64,000 nt of DNA, taken from positions 1,302,001-1,366,000 of the forward strand of contig OY725488.1 of the NCBI GenBank assembly GCA_963281255.1, in the 5' to 3' direction. Below the pieces are notes generated by a model. The model made no database searches. It was given only the letters and a program-made list of their open reading frames with translations, and was not told the origin of the DNA. Origin of the DNA: Aphrocallistes beatrix (lineage: Eukaryota; Porifera; Hexactinellida; Sceptrulophora; Aphrocallistidae). Both the position numbers and the translations under genes were made by a program. Every line of letters begins with the position of its first letter. Position 1 is the stretch's first letter. Positions 44,345-55,702 of the stretch are shown here, piece after piece.

Positions 44345-45367
44345 ATGGCTAGCCAAATGCAGGCGTTTCAGCCTGAAGATGAAAACTCTAATGAGCGATT
44401 GTCTGAGATATTTTCAGAAGCTATCAAATGTCAGGAGTTAATCGATAAGTCAGAATTGGACTCTGTTAGCCAGGAATACCAGAACTTAGTTTTAAAAGGC
44501 ATTAACCTGCTAGAACGAGCTACCAAAATGGTAAATATGTTAAGTTTATTTTCAAGTAACGAAGAATTGGAGGAGATTCCAACGGCTCACCTCAAGTACC
44601 TCCTGCTTCCTGCCTTCCTCGGCTTCCTAACCTCCGCTCTGAACACGGCAGTTAGGAAATCAGACATAGAGAGATCTGTCGTATACTACAGTGACTTTTT
44701 CCGCAGGATTGGTGAGTATAATATCACAACTGAAGGTTTGGAAACTGAACATGTGGTAGGAATGGATGATAAAGTGCCTAAGGAACTAGCCGATATGGCC
44801 CAAGCACGCAAAGAGAAAATAACAAGACTGAAAACTAAGAAATCTCTAGAAAACAAATTGAAAGAATTAGAGAGTATCAAGCATCTCGATGAGGCAACAC
44901 AGAGAGACCACATATTAACCACAATCCGATTGTGGATGACTCGTTCTATCGACGAGTTGGAATCTTGTAAGAGGGAGCTTGAGTTGTTAGAAATGATGGC
45001 AGGGAAAGAACCACTTGAAAGTAAACCCATTCAACCTCCCGCACCCTTTAAACCCATAGTAATCACGCGAGACATGATACAGCAAAAAGTGTTTGGAGCA
45101 GGGTACCCCAGCGTTCCCACCATGAGTGTGGAAGAATGGAATGAGAAGCGAATAAGAGACGGTGTAATCCCGCCAATTGAAACGCATTTGCAAGGCAAGG
45201 ATATGAGTAAGTGGGTGGGCAAGGGAGCTGGTGCGGAGAAGGAAGATGAAAAGGGAGAAATATCGGACGAAGAACAGGAAGGAGCCAAGAGAAGGAAGGA
45301 TGTCCAGTTTGATGAGTTTAAAGATGAAAATAAGAGGGGGAGTGGGAATAGAAAGAACAGGAGTTAG
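44345..45367 (+). CDS. IGBP1: TAP42/alpha4 PP2A-binding regulatory protein
   Basis: Intronless 340-codon TAP42 family protein that binds and stabilises PP2A-type catalytic subunits downstream of TOR. The N-terminal helical TPR-like region runs from residues about 15-225 (LLLPAFLGFLTSALNTAV, ERSVVYYSDFFRRIGEYNIT). The diagnostic C-terminal motifs are PFKPIVITRDMIQQKVFGAG then YPSVPTMSVEEW and YEKRIRDG-like NEKRIRDGVIPP. The tail is acidic then basic and disordered (EKEDEKGEISDEEQEGAKRR), as in animal IGBP1. It lies 534 bp downstream of FARS2 on the same strand. Confidence 0.93.
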   Translation: MASQMQAFQPEDENSNERLSEIFSEAIKCQELIDKSELDSVSQEYQNLVLKGINLLERATKMVNMLSLFSSNEELEEIPTAHLKYLLLPAFLGFLTSALNTAVRKSDIERSVVYYSDFFRRIGEYNITTEGLETEHVVGMDDKVPKELADMAQARKEKITRLKTKKSLENKLKELESIKHLDEATQRDHILTTIRLWMTRSIDELESCKRELELLEMMAGKEPLESKPIQPPAPFKPIVITRDMIQQKVFGAGYPSVPTMSVEEWNEKRIRDGVIPPIETHLQGKDMSKWVGKGAGAEKEDEKGEISDEEQEGAKRRKDVQFDEFKDENKRGSGNRKNRS

Positions 45368-46550
45368 TTGATCATATGGTCGAATATAGAACTTAGTTTG
45401 CTGAATTTATTGTGTATGGAGTAGTACACTCGATATGATTTCATCATGATCAAATTTATATGGAGAATGTTTATATTCATTCTTTTAATTTACTTTAATT
45501 TTATTATTTAGTTTTGAATTACTGTTTCAGGTAATGCGGAAATGGTTCGACTTTTCAAAAAATGAAATACGTAGTTCGAATTCCAGATTTAGGAAATAGT
45601 TCGACTTTTTATGTGAACTATTTCCTTTTTTGGAAAGTCGAACTATTTCCACCATACCCAGTTTCACACCTTCTTGAGTTTGGTTGCCCAACCAGATCAA
45701 TTCATACCTCCATAATGCATATTGTCTGGTTGGTATAATTCCTGCGCATTACGTTATAGCTTAGGAGATGCTTTTGATGATTTTCCAATTGAACTGAGTC
45801 AATAAAATCTTCATTGAGTTTAACTCTGCACTAGCGTGCATAGCTGCTATGTGCGTGATAATCTAGTGACTGTTATTCACTCGTTAGAGATTTACAAGTT
45901 AACGCTAAATCTTCTTCACGTTTTATATCTACTCATATCAGTGTTCATATCAATTTTCGCGCAAAAGATTTTATTGCAATAAAAATTTAATTAAAATACT
46001 CACCGCATACTGCCACTACTACTTCAATAGCATATTTATAGGAAAATAATCACGCAAATTTGGACTGCACTCTTAATCGCCTAATGATTAACACAACGAG
46101 CAGCAGCTTTAGTTTCTGAGGTTGAGTGTTATGTATATATCACTGTCGTAAATACATAATTTGTAAAAAATGCACGGATATCGATGGTTCACCTCCGCTC
46201 TCACCTAAATGTAACTCTACCACATTTTTGAGAATATGCATTTCCTCGTATTTTTTTTACACTTCTATTTCCATTTGAATCAATGAACTCTCCCAGTCAT
46301 AACTTTCTCAGTCTGTTCTCGCTCAAGTGTTAAATTAACACGTGCGTACTTTGATACGAGCAACTAACACTGATATTTGAGTATATGAAAACTTTCTCGT
46401 CAAGGCATCACGTTACAGAAGTTCAGGCGGTAAACAATTGTAATCGAGATTGTTCTGTCTTCAATAAAAAGCTACCTGATACCGTATTTTAGAAGTTGTG
46501 TCTCGCGCAGCTTTGCTGGACATATTTTAAATTAGTAAATTCCTAAAAAC
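45368..46550. other. Intergenic between IGBP1 and PSMG2
   Basis: No gene. Contains the inverted-repeat element 45538-45650: GGAAATGGTTCGACTTTT at the left, AAAGTCGAACTATTTCC at the right, and an extra inner copy (45592-45625) that forms its own hairpin. Confidence 0.5.
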
Positions 46551-47279
46551 ATGTATCATCCAGCTACCTCAATACAGCCTAACCTGTCTGGACACTCACT
46601 ACTACTGCCTGCTTTATCCATCGGAAATGTGGGGCAATTCGCAATCGATATATTGATACATAACTTAGAGTGTTCGAAAATCGGTTACTTCTCCCACCCA
46701 TCTCTCTTATCTTTGGTAGGATATGACGAGTCTAATGCGCTGGTGACTGCTGCGGAGTTGTATTTGTTGCCAGAATTTAAGATAATAATTCTCCAACTGA
46801 GAGTTCCTCTTATCAAAGGAACCGCCAACAGTTTCATCAAAGATTTGATAAAATGGGTCGAGAAGCAGGATCTGAAGGATATACTTTGTATCGGGAGTGT
46901 GAATGCTAATTGTAGGATCGACGCACAATTAACAGGACCTCAGTTCCGTTATATGCTGACCCCCCAAGCTGGAGAATTATACTTCTCAACTCTGGACGCA
47001 TTGGGGTGGAGACAGATGGAAGAACAGCTCTCATTGGAAGGAGACTTCAAGTACAATTTGCTTGGTTGTGGACACATGAGGAGGCTATTCAAAACTTGTA
47101 TGTCTTCCTATCCAGTCACACTCGTATTCACATTCTCTCACGAAGGAGACAACGTCCCGGACGCTCTCCTCCTGACCTCAACTCTCAATCGATGGCTCAA
47201 ACTGCTTACGGGCGAATGGAAGTTCCCACCCTCCTGGCAGCTGCTTCACGGCCCCCCTCCCAACACTGCCATCTACTAG
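46551..47279 (+). CDS. PSMG2: Proteasome assembly chaperone 2
   Basis: Intronless 242-codon gene. With PSMG1 the protein forms a heterodimer that scaffolds 20S alpha-ring assembly in the cytosol. Family signatures: SLLLPALSIGNVGQFAIDIL near residue 16, KIGYFSHPSLLSLVG near 43, LLPEFKIIILQLRVPLIKG, a C-terminal EGDNVPDAL box near 199 and the final WKFPPSWQLLHGPPPNTAIY, which corresponds to the SSWRLLFG-type proteasome-contacting tail. Human PSMG2 is 264 residues; the difference is in internal loops. The start is the first ATG in frame. Confidence 0.9.
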   Translation: MYHPATSIQPNLSGHSLLLPALSIGNVGQFAIDILIHNLECSKIGYFSHPSLLSLVGYDESNALVTAAELYLLPEFKIIILQLRVPLIKGTANSFIKDLIKWVEKQDLKDILCIGSVNANCRIDAQLTGPQFRYMLTPQAGELYFSTLDALGWRQMEEQLSLEGDFKYNLLGCGHMRRLFKTCMSSYPVTLVFTFSHEGDNVPDALLLTSTLNRWLKLLTGEWKFPPSWQLLHGPPPNTAIY

Positions 47280-48463
47280 AAGCACTAGAATATGAAATAT
47301 GTTTAGTTTCAGAAATCCAATACCCACTGATAACTCGTAGCCTAAAGCCTTCTCTGACACGGAGAGATTGGAGAGTCTCCTCTGCACACAGCTGCATGGG
47401 TGTACTAGATTAGTAATAATTTAAATCTTTAACGATTACTATCTTGGAATGCTAGACTGTGTTATGAATTTACTTATATGGGAGAAGCTATGAATTTGCA
47501 CTTTTCTAAGTCTGGCAATTTGATACGCGCCCTGAACTCGGATCCATTACTAATACTGGATGATATTAATCCAAGTATTATGCTAATTTTTAGTACATTA
47601 TGCAAATTTTATTAACCTAATTATCCCTAATGGAAAGTGAGGGGTTTTCTTTATCATTTCTACAGTACATATTTGCTTATCTGAATATCTCCATACTAAT
47701 GAACTAAAAAAATGTTCGGACTTTCAAATCTATTCCGTCACTGAAGTATAATGGAAAATATATAATTGTAATAATGAAATGGAGTATCCTGAAATTAAAT
47801 TGAAGTCATTGCAATGGAGTGACCATTGTGAGTCCACTGAACACTCGCAAATCCGAATCCTTTGATATCCGCTCCGCTCGCTGCTCGGATTAGCAACGGA
47901 CGATGTTACTTAATATAATCTAAATTAGGAAAAAATTTTACTAGAATTCGATGTAAAAAAATTGAGTCTATCAAAAATTTTGGTTTTACTTTGGTTCCAG
48001 TCTACGTTGTAGAGTCGAAATAATATGAAGAAATAATATGATGTGTAAAACAAGCCACAAACCAGTGCATCCTGACAATCATCCAGAAATTAGTTGGAGC
48101 AAATATATGTGTCAGTTCAATATTATTCATGAGTTTAGGGAACCCTGACCCCAAGGTTCTCTGAAACATGAATAACTACACTAATGCATACGAAGCAAGA
48201 TGAATATATCGCAGTTTAAACACAGGAAGTATGACTGATAAATCCTAGACGATTTGTTGATAAGAGAACCCGAATAAACATCTTTAGGCAAATGACTACT
48301 ATTTTAGTCTTTTTCAGAAAAGATTTAATAATAAAGCAAAATTCTTATATGGGGTAACTAACTTAGGAATTAATGAATGTTTACTTGACAGAGATCTCGT
48401 TATAACTTTTTTGTCTCATATTTATTCAACAGGATTAGTTCAAGATTCCAGTGTCAAATTAAA
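47280..48463. other. Intergenic between PSMG2 and the uncharacterised gene
   Basis: AT-rich, without a supported gene. A hairpin-like inverted repeat lies at 48124-48173 (TTCATGAGTTTAGGGAACC / GGTTCTCTGAAACATGAA). Confidence 0.4.
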
Positions 48464-51400
48464 ATGATGGTGAGTCATCCTTATTCTGATAATATAAGAT
48501 TGGACAATCCTTGTCCTGTGATTGATCCATCCGTATATAGTACACAGACTCTAAGTTGGAGGTAGACACTACCAGTGATTCCGACTGGGATGAAATAACA
48601 AGCCAACCCGAAATTGAGCGCTCTTCTGTCACAGATCGCTCCTCTCTACCAAAAGCTAAACACAAAGGCCAACCCACGCCAATACAAGAACTCACCGAGA
48701 GTAAGCTTCTGAAATATTCTGTAAATTCCATGTACGTATGCATTAATATTCAACATTTTTCTAATGACTAGTTTTGCGTGATATTGCTATTTCCACGCTA
48801 CACATACAGCTCTGCCGTACATAGATAGGAGTTGAAGTTCTGCTTACGGAATATCCTTCTTGACATATTTCATGCTGCATTTGTTAATATTTCATTCTAT
48901 AGTTGAATAAGCACTGTTGTCTGAAAATTAAACCGCAATTGTACGTTATTCATCATAACTCATCACGAGATGTTGTCTCCTAGCCAAGTGAGTAGGTGCT
49001 AGGTACCAATTCGTAGCCTACGCACCGACGTGCCCTTCTGTGATTTGTCATGATTTGGTTATAATCACAAACCTCGATACTCTATCCGTCTCAGCATTAT
49101 CTTTCTATTTCTAATAATTTCTATTTTATGCCCAGTCATACCTAATATTCCAAAATTTTGTTGTAGCGACTAGATCGTCGCTAGGTGCGAGAAGATATGG
49201 TTTCACTCAACTCTCCGGCCTCGATCAAAATGATTCAATAGTGAATGCCATGAACTCTCTACTACCCTGAACTTATTATGTCTACGGGTAGTCTTAGGTA
49301 GAATTCTGGATTTTTTTAAACATTTTTGGGGAGAACTTTGAAAATTATTATTCTAGCACAACTTCTGCGGGCACATCAGATTCATCTACATAAATTCTGC
49401 TGATTAATTGTTTGGGCGTTATGAGATTATAATGATCACAACATTTGCTCACTTGTTTTTGCATTTAACGAATTTTGTTTTACTTTTCTAAGGAAAATTT
49501 ATCGTATCATATTTTGAGAAAATTTTTTAGTGTAAGTATAATTCGATTTACCAAATGTAATAACCACTGAGTTAATTATCAGATTTAACTTCGAGGAAGA
49601 ATGCGTTACACTGGTAAAGAACTTCGTTAATTTCCATTAATTTATTGTTAGATCACTCATTTTTGATTATCACCGTTTCCCCAGAATTTTTTCTGCTGCC
49701 CACCCCGTCCATTGCACTGCTTGATGCTGCGCTCAAAGAAGTAGAAGTTTAAGCTACTTTTAACCTGAGTTTTTGAGTTCTTGAATTTTGTTATTTACAA
49801 ATTTAATGTCCTTTTTTGCCTGGCGTTGCGAGTTGGATACAGTGCGGAATATATTTTGATATTATACGAAAGAAATGCACTCTAATTTCATTTTAGTTCA
49901 ACATTTTAAAGTGGATCTTGTTCTTTGCATAGTTGAAAAGCCTCCAGCTACGGATCCAATTGAGAGGATAACTAAGCATAAGTCCAATCCTGAAACGAAA
50001 CAGCTCGGTGTATCTAAGACAGTACCCAAACTTTCTCATGCAGCCCCTACCCCTCCTACTCTTGGTAAACCCAGAAGGGGTAAGAGGCGACAAGAGAGAT
50101 CAATGGACCCACCTTTTGAATTCAGGTAGTTGATGTTATGAGCTAGCGACTGTTAATTCAAATTCGATATGGTAAATTTGCACTGAGAACAAAATATTTG
50201 AAAAATCAGAATATTTTTCGTGAAGCAACTTAATCGACAATCCCTTGATTAACCATAAACCTTCAATTCTGGATATATCATCCAAATTGCTCGTCAATTT
50301 GTTAAATTTTAAAAATAATCATGTGAAATATTTCACATCTATTTGTGTATCCCAATTAAATTAGTGATTTGTGCACCCATTAGGAAGAATATGTAGAATT
50401 ATATTTCAACTACATACGATACTTGCAAGTCTGTTATAATTCGATTCAATATGTTATCAGCCGAAGTTCCCAATGCATAAATTGCGCCTTTACAGATAGG
50501 ACATTTAGCATTGAGCTGTAAATTGATTCTTGATAAGTGATGAAGGTACAGATGAATTTAGTACATGATTGGTACGAGCATAAATTATTTCTCTAGAAAC
50601 AGAGTTATTTAGTCTTCGCTTAAGACCAGTTTCATGTTACAATTCGACATGCATGTTAGAATAGCAACATGCATGTTGAAATAGCAAATAGATTATCTGA
50701 ACTATTTATCGTATTCTGATGGGTCAATGCAATATGTTCGAGTACTCTTTACGTCATATATGCATTCATCAAATTCTTCCTTGATTGTTCTTATGGATGT
50801 TATTATGTACTATGTCTATTATTGTCTTTATAAATAGCTCGACCAGCAGTTTTCAACCTTTTTGGATGTGGACCCCCTCCCATTAACCATAATACAAATT
50901 TCGAACCATGTGGACTCCCTGATATAATCCTTGGACCACTAAGGGGTCCATGGACCCAGGTTGAACCGCTGAGCCAGGGGTTCATAGGGGTACAATACGG
51001 CATTTTAAAAAGATTAAATCATTTGGTTATGCATAGCACTCCCAAAATATAATTGTTGAATCTTATTACTTCAAACAAGTTCACTGGCTATTTTAACAAT
51101 ATTAATCCTCACCTTTCATTCGTAATTCCCTCATAAATGTTAGATTCCATAAGACGAAATCTTCACTTTACTGTATATACAGTATCTTAATTTTAGTCAT
51201 CAGCCTTGAGTTAGTATTTATTTTATCCAAATAGAAAATTCAACTTGACCACCAATGTAATTATCTCCTAGATGTCAAATTCCTACTTACCTAATAGCAG
51301 TAACTGAAAATAAAAGTATTGGAATTCAATTAAGTTAATTTTCATGTTAACTTATATATAAATTATGCTTAATTAAGATTCAATCCAAAACAATGACATA

Positions 51401-53047
51401 TTAAACATATACGCTTCAGCTCTTAGGAATTTAATTACTAGCAAATCCAAAGGTTATGCAGAAGGTTAGTTAATAACTATTGTTCTCTGGCAGCTCCTTG
51501 ACAGTAGAGGAGAGCGATACCCGCACACTCTCAAAGGCTGTTTCCGCTCCTTTGAAAACTAACAGATGCTATCAAGCAGATCAGGTGGCTGATAGATCTC
51601 GTACTTTAGTCACAAGGAGAGATTCTTGGGACGAAGTAAGACCTAATATAATATACCTTATCTAATTGGTCTAGTCATAATTTGCAAGTTTATAGCGTTA
51701 AGTAATAAATTATGAAGACTGTAAATCAGTGATATTGAATACATTGTACTTGGCAGCTGGCATTCTATTCAAATACCGTGAGTACGTATACTGGCATGTT
51801 AATTATGAAGGTGAGTGAGCTTCCTGAAGATGTCGGTCAGACTAGACTGATTGAGAAGAGTAAAAGGGCTGCTTATGTGAAAGATACTTCTACTCAATCG
51901 CAAATCCCCGAAAGGACTGAACTCCAAGTTGATGAGGGCGTCACTCCGAAAAAGGCTATTGGTTCTATGCAGGTGAGATTTCGTTGCGATCCTTTTACTT
52001 ATTCTTGTAATCTATGATTAATACTACAACTTTGAACTCATTATGACTATTAACTTAATTAAGTATTACCTCAGAGTGTTTTCACTCAGCAGGCTTACGA
52101 TTGCCATGACCTATAATTAGATTTACTATTTTTTCCTGGATCGATAGTACAGTGGTCTAGAGAGCACGCGGAGTGATGCACTCAATCCCGAGACTTTCAC
52201 TGTACAAGAGCCAGCCAAGCATCAGTCTTTGTTCCAGCCACAATCAAGAGAGAATGTAAGATAAACTTTAAAAGTGGAACCATTATCTAGACGAATTCTG
52301 AATTAGTTCTGTGTTGTCTTTCTAGCAGTACATCCAAACCACTAGTCCCCAGTCACACTCACCACTTAAATTTCCCCCCAAACAATATTTTCCTCGCCAC
52401 TCTCCTCATGAAAATCATAATAGAACTGAAAATTTTGAAGGGTATGTTAAAATAATTGGGTTCAGTTTTTAACAATGTAGTACATACTTACAGTTTTGTT
52501 CTTCAGCGCTTATATTTTTGAGGAGATGAAGAGCGATCATATAGATTACGAACAAGATCTCCCTGAGGCTTTTATGATGAAATTAGCACAGAGGTTAGTC
52601 AAAATAATAATTTATCTAAGATGTGTGGGTTAAAATTTTATCTTGGTTCTATTTAGATCAGAGAGAAAAATACGAAGGTTCTGGCAAGAAACATTTGGTT
52701 GTTTGAGATTGCTTTGCAGCTTCTTTACTCTTTTCTTTATTGAGTGTGTGCGGTTTTGTTTAAGCCACGTTTTTCAGAAATTGTGCATCGGACTATTGCT
52801 CGTATGTGCAGACCACATCTGGAAGCCATTCTTACAGTGCTGCTACAACGGTTGTTTACTACCAGGTTGTGTTGTATGTGCGAATAGTTGCACATCTCTT
52901 GTTCAAGTATTCAAACCAATCTTGAAATGCTTTACCGGAATTCTGAGAGAAATCTCCAAGTGTTGTAGTCAAGTCCGGTTCTGTGAAGTTGTATATCCTA
53001 ATTCGCATCAAGACTACGCCGCACGATTCAAAACACAAGTGATCTGA
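48464..53047 (+). CDS. Uncharacterised ten-exon gene with cysteine-rich hydrophobic C-terminus
   Basis: I do not recognise this protein. Exons join in phase at GT-AG sites: 48464-48469 (start codons), 48541-48700, 49167-49184, 49933-50125, 51494-51635, 51757-51972, 52148-52255, 52326-52441, 52507-52593, 52657-53047, for 478 residues. The first ~345 residues are polar, Ser/Thr/Pro/Gln-rich and probably disordered (e.g. TSDSDWDEITSQPEIERSS; GKPRRGKRRQERS). The last ~130 carry basic KIRRFW, then a hydrophobic segment CLRLLCSFFTLFFIECVRF, then many Cys in CVVCANSC, LQCCYNGC and SKCCSQ contexts. That could be a membrane-embedded or palmitoylated domain. The 18-nt third exon is the weakest call; the open frame there otherwise runs to a stop at 49270, which might be a short isoform. 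Confidence 0.6.
50844..50971. mobile_element. hAT-like MITE remnant in an intron
   Basis: CAGCAGTTTTCAACCTTTTT at the left and GGTTGAACCGCTG at the right with internal GGACCCC/GGGGTCC. This CAGNGGTTCTCAACC style of end is common in animal hAT elements. No clean 8-bp duplication. Confidence 0.5.
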
Positions 53048-55702
53048 TGATCTCAACCAAAGCACTAATTCTCTTATATTTATGAACGCACTCGAAGTTA
53101 CATAATTTAACACCTTTACTTCACCTGTTTTTGCAATCGCTTCAATAAACTGATATATATATACGTATATACAGTAATAAACGTTTAGACTAGTTAGTAC
53201 CTACGGCTACGTATCTGTGAATATTTTCTCATCGGATGTTAAGAATCATTATCACTAAAACTAGACAATAATTAATAATGGGAGTGGCAAGGGATTCTTT
53301 AAGGTGTTTTTATCCCCCGACTGCACTAGTGGTACAGAATTTGTTATCCATTAGAAATGGAATCGGTCATCATTTTCGTGACCGCCCAACCGACCGGTCG
53401 ATCAATTACTATAGATAATTATATAAATAATAAAATATTACAGCAATCAGGAGTTCTCTAATTTAGATTTACTTCGCACAAAGTCAATACTTGATCGGTA
53501 GGTCAGAGGTTGACTGACCGGTCGAGAATTTCGACCAATTCCATATATGTATCCTATGTCTTGAAGGCATAATTGATTTAAACCCATGAAACTGGCTGAG
53601 TTGGGAGTAAACACAGGCAGGTGCAATATGTCTTCTTAAAATTTTTCATCTTTGTTGCCCAATTAATCGGAATTTATGTGAACATTCTTATTAATTTCTT
53701 CTTTTCTCCTTAGAACTATTTTAGTAACAATCTATGCTAGGTTCTATGTACATATTTGGTAATTCCAAGGAATGATGGCAAATTGTTGATTTGCAAGGGT
53801 TTTATTTTTTTGATTATGAATAAAAATTCCAATTTACCTGAATTACTGACACCTTGAAAATATAGAAAATTATCATTTTAGCCACACATATTATCGGATT
53901 TGCTAATATTAGTGTGCATGATGATTTTTGGAATAATTAGAAATTTTATTTGTTAATTAATCTAGTTCTCGTTGTTAAACCAACTATTGATTTTGATTGT
54001 GAATGATATTTCATTCTGATGTCCAAGTTTAGCTCGGTGTAATTAAACACTAGCATGCTTCATGCGTATTCAATGCGAAGTGCTGAGTCGATGTATTTCA
54101 TATCCAGTTGTCTTCTCCACGTAACTATATGTGATGTACTATATGATGAGCAATCATGTCCTCTCTTACTTTAGCATGTTGATGCGATCTTCAATATAAG
54201 TTGAGTGTACGGTTGACTCATTCCCTCTTCGCTAAAATTTGCTTTATCATGCATTTGTCTTGTTTTTTTCTTAGTTTTCTATTTTAAGATTCAATTGAAG
54301 AACCTTAAAATTGTTCTATGCTGTATCATCCTATAATTTATTATATTGGATACGTGGGGTGAATCCATGCTATGGTTTAGCAGTTTAACGAGGATATAAT
54401 AGGAATAATAGAGACCATAATGATCCACTATAACTACGAAAATAATCGTGTTATAGTGGTTATTCTTAGGGCCTATGTCTTGTTGAAACACCAAGGACAC
54501 GGGTCCTGGAAAATTTAGATTCTAGTATCCAATATTTTCATTGATAAATGCTATTAAAATCATTTTATTTTTAAATATGCATAAATACAGATTGTTGTGT
54601 ACTATATTTTTAAGATACACCATTGTTATCGTTGTGTTACAGTAGGGTTCCCTAGTTTCATTATGAAGTGTCTCAACACGAGCTCCAGTCTGTAATCTGT
54701 TATTCTGATCCAATGAAATATGCAAATGTTATCTTCAAGTTATTTCCCAAATTGTTATCTCTTTAATCTTGCTTGTTTCAGGACTACTTGTATATAATTT
54801 ATATAATATATGTGTATTGCATCTAGTATATACATGAATATAGTATATATCTTTTTGACAGTTTTTAGTTCTTATATTTTATTATTAATTAATCTAGAAT
54901 AGTTATTATGCTCACTCAACGAATTGGTGTAAATGGATTTCTTCGCTAGTAAATTTGACAAAATTAAAGCCCTTATAAACTCCTGGATATTTATTGGATA
55001 GTACGTAGTCTTGAGTAAGTGGTAATTAATTTCTAATTTTGCTAATTCCTTGGAATTATTTTCAAATTATATACTCTCTAACACTTTTCCTAGCTTCACC
55101 AAATTAAACTCATATAAAGTTAGATATAGTATTAATGTTAATTTGATTTAATTCTATAATTCTGATAATATATCTAAAATAATTTCAAACAATTTCAAAG
55201 GAATAAAGTAGTTAAAAAATGAACTCGAATATCAATCTCTATAGTTTTTATTATTTAATTATTTTGGTAATAGAAACGATTTCAATGATGACTGCTGGTA
55301 TTGAGAAGTTAATGTTGTGGTGAGACAATTGGTAGCATACCAACGTGAGTTTTGATCTAATTACGTATCCTTACCTAAGTTCCGCATTCATATGGCTCTG
55401 TAATATATTCATTACTAACTACAGTGGGATGCTGCGCGGTTTACCGTCTTATTTCTACCCCTGCTGATGTTTCATATCATTTATAGTGGTAATGAAATAC
55501 ATGGGTTGCATCCAGAAAACTTTGGAATTTTTCGATGCACTGTGAATGCTGCATATTCATATACAGTGTTCAGTTGACTCTACAAGCATCCTCCAAGTGT
55601 ATATATAAAGCTCTTAAACAACAGGCAAGAATAACTTTGTACAAAAAGTACATAAATAGTAGTTAGATTTTGAATTTATTAGATATATTGTATCATCAAT
55701 AC
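53048..55702. other. Long AT-rich region upstream of LHX3/4
   Basis: No gene; small frames near 54291 and 54522 are chance. 53357-53544 is a ~190-bp inverted-repeat element (ATGGAATCGGTC / GACCAATTCCAT ends, inner GACCGGTCGA copies). The rest may hold developmental enhancers, but none can be recognised by eye. Confidence 0.4.

Noticed and set aside
47006..47413. 135-codon frame overlapping PSMG2
   Set aside because: Out-of-frame shadow of PSMG2 that does not match any family I know.
52859..53113. 84-codon minus-strand frame
   Set aside because: Antisense of the Cys-rich final exon of the uncharacterised gene.
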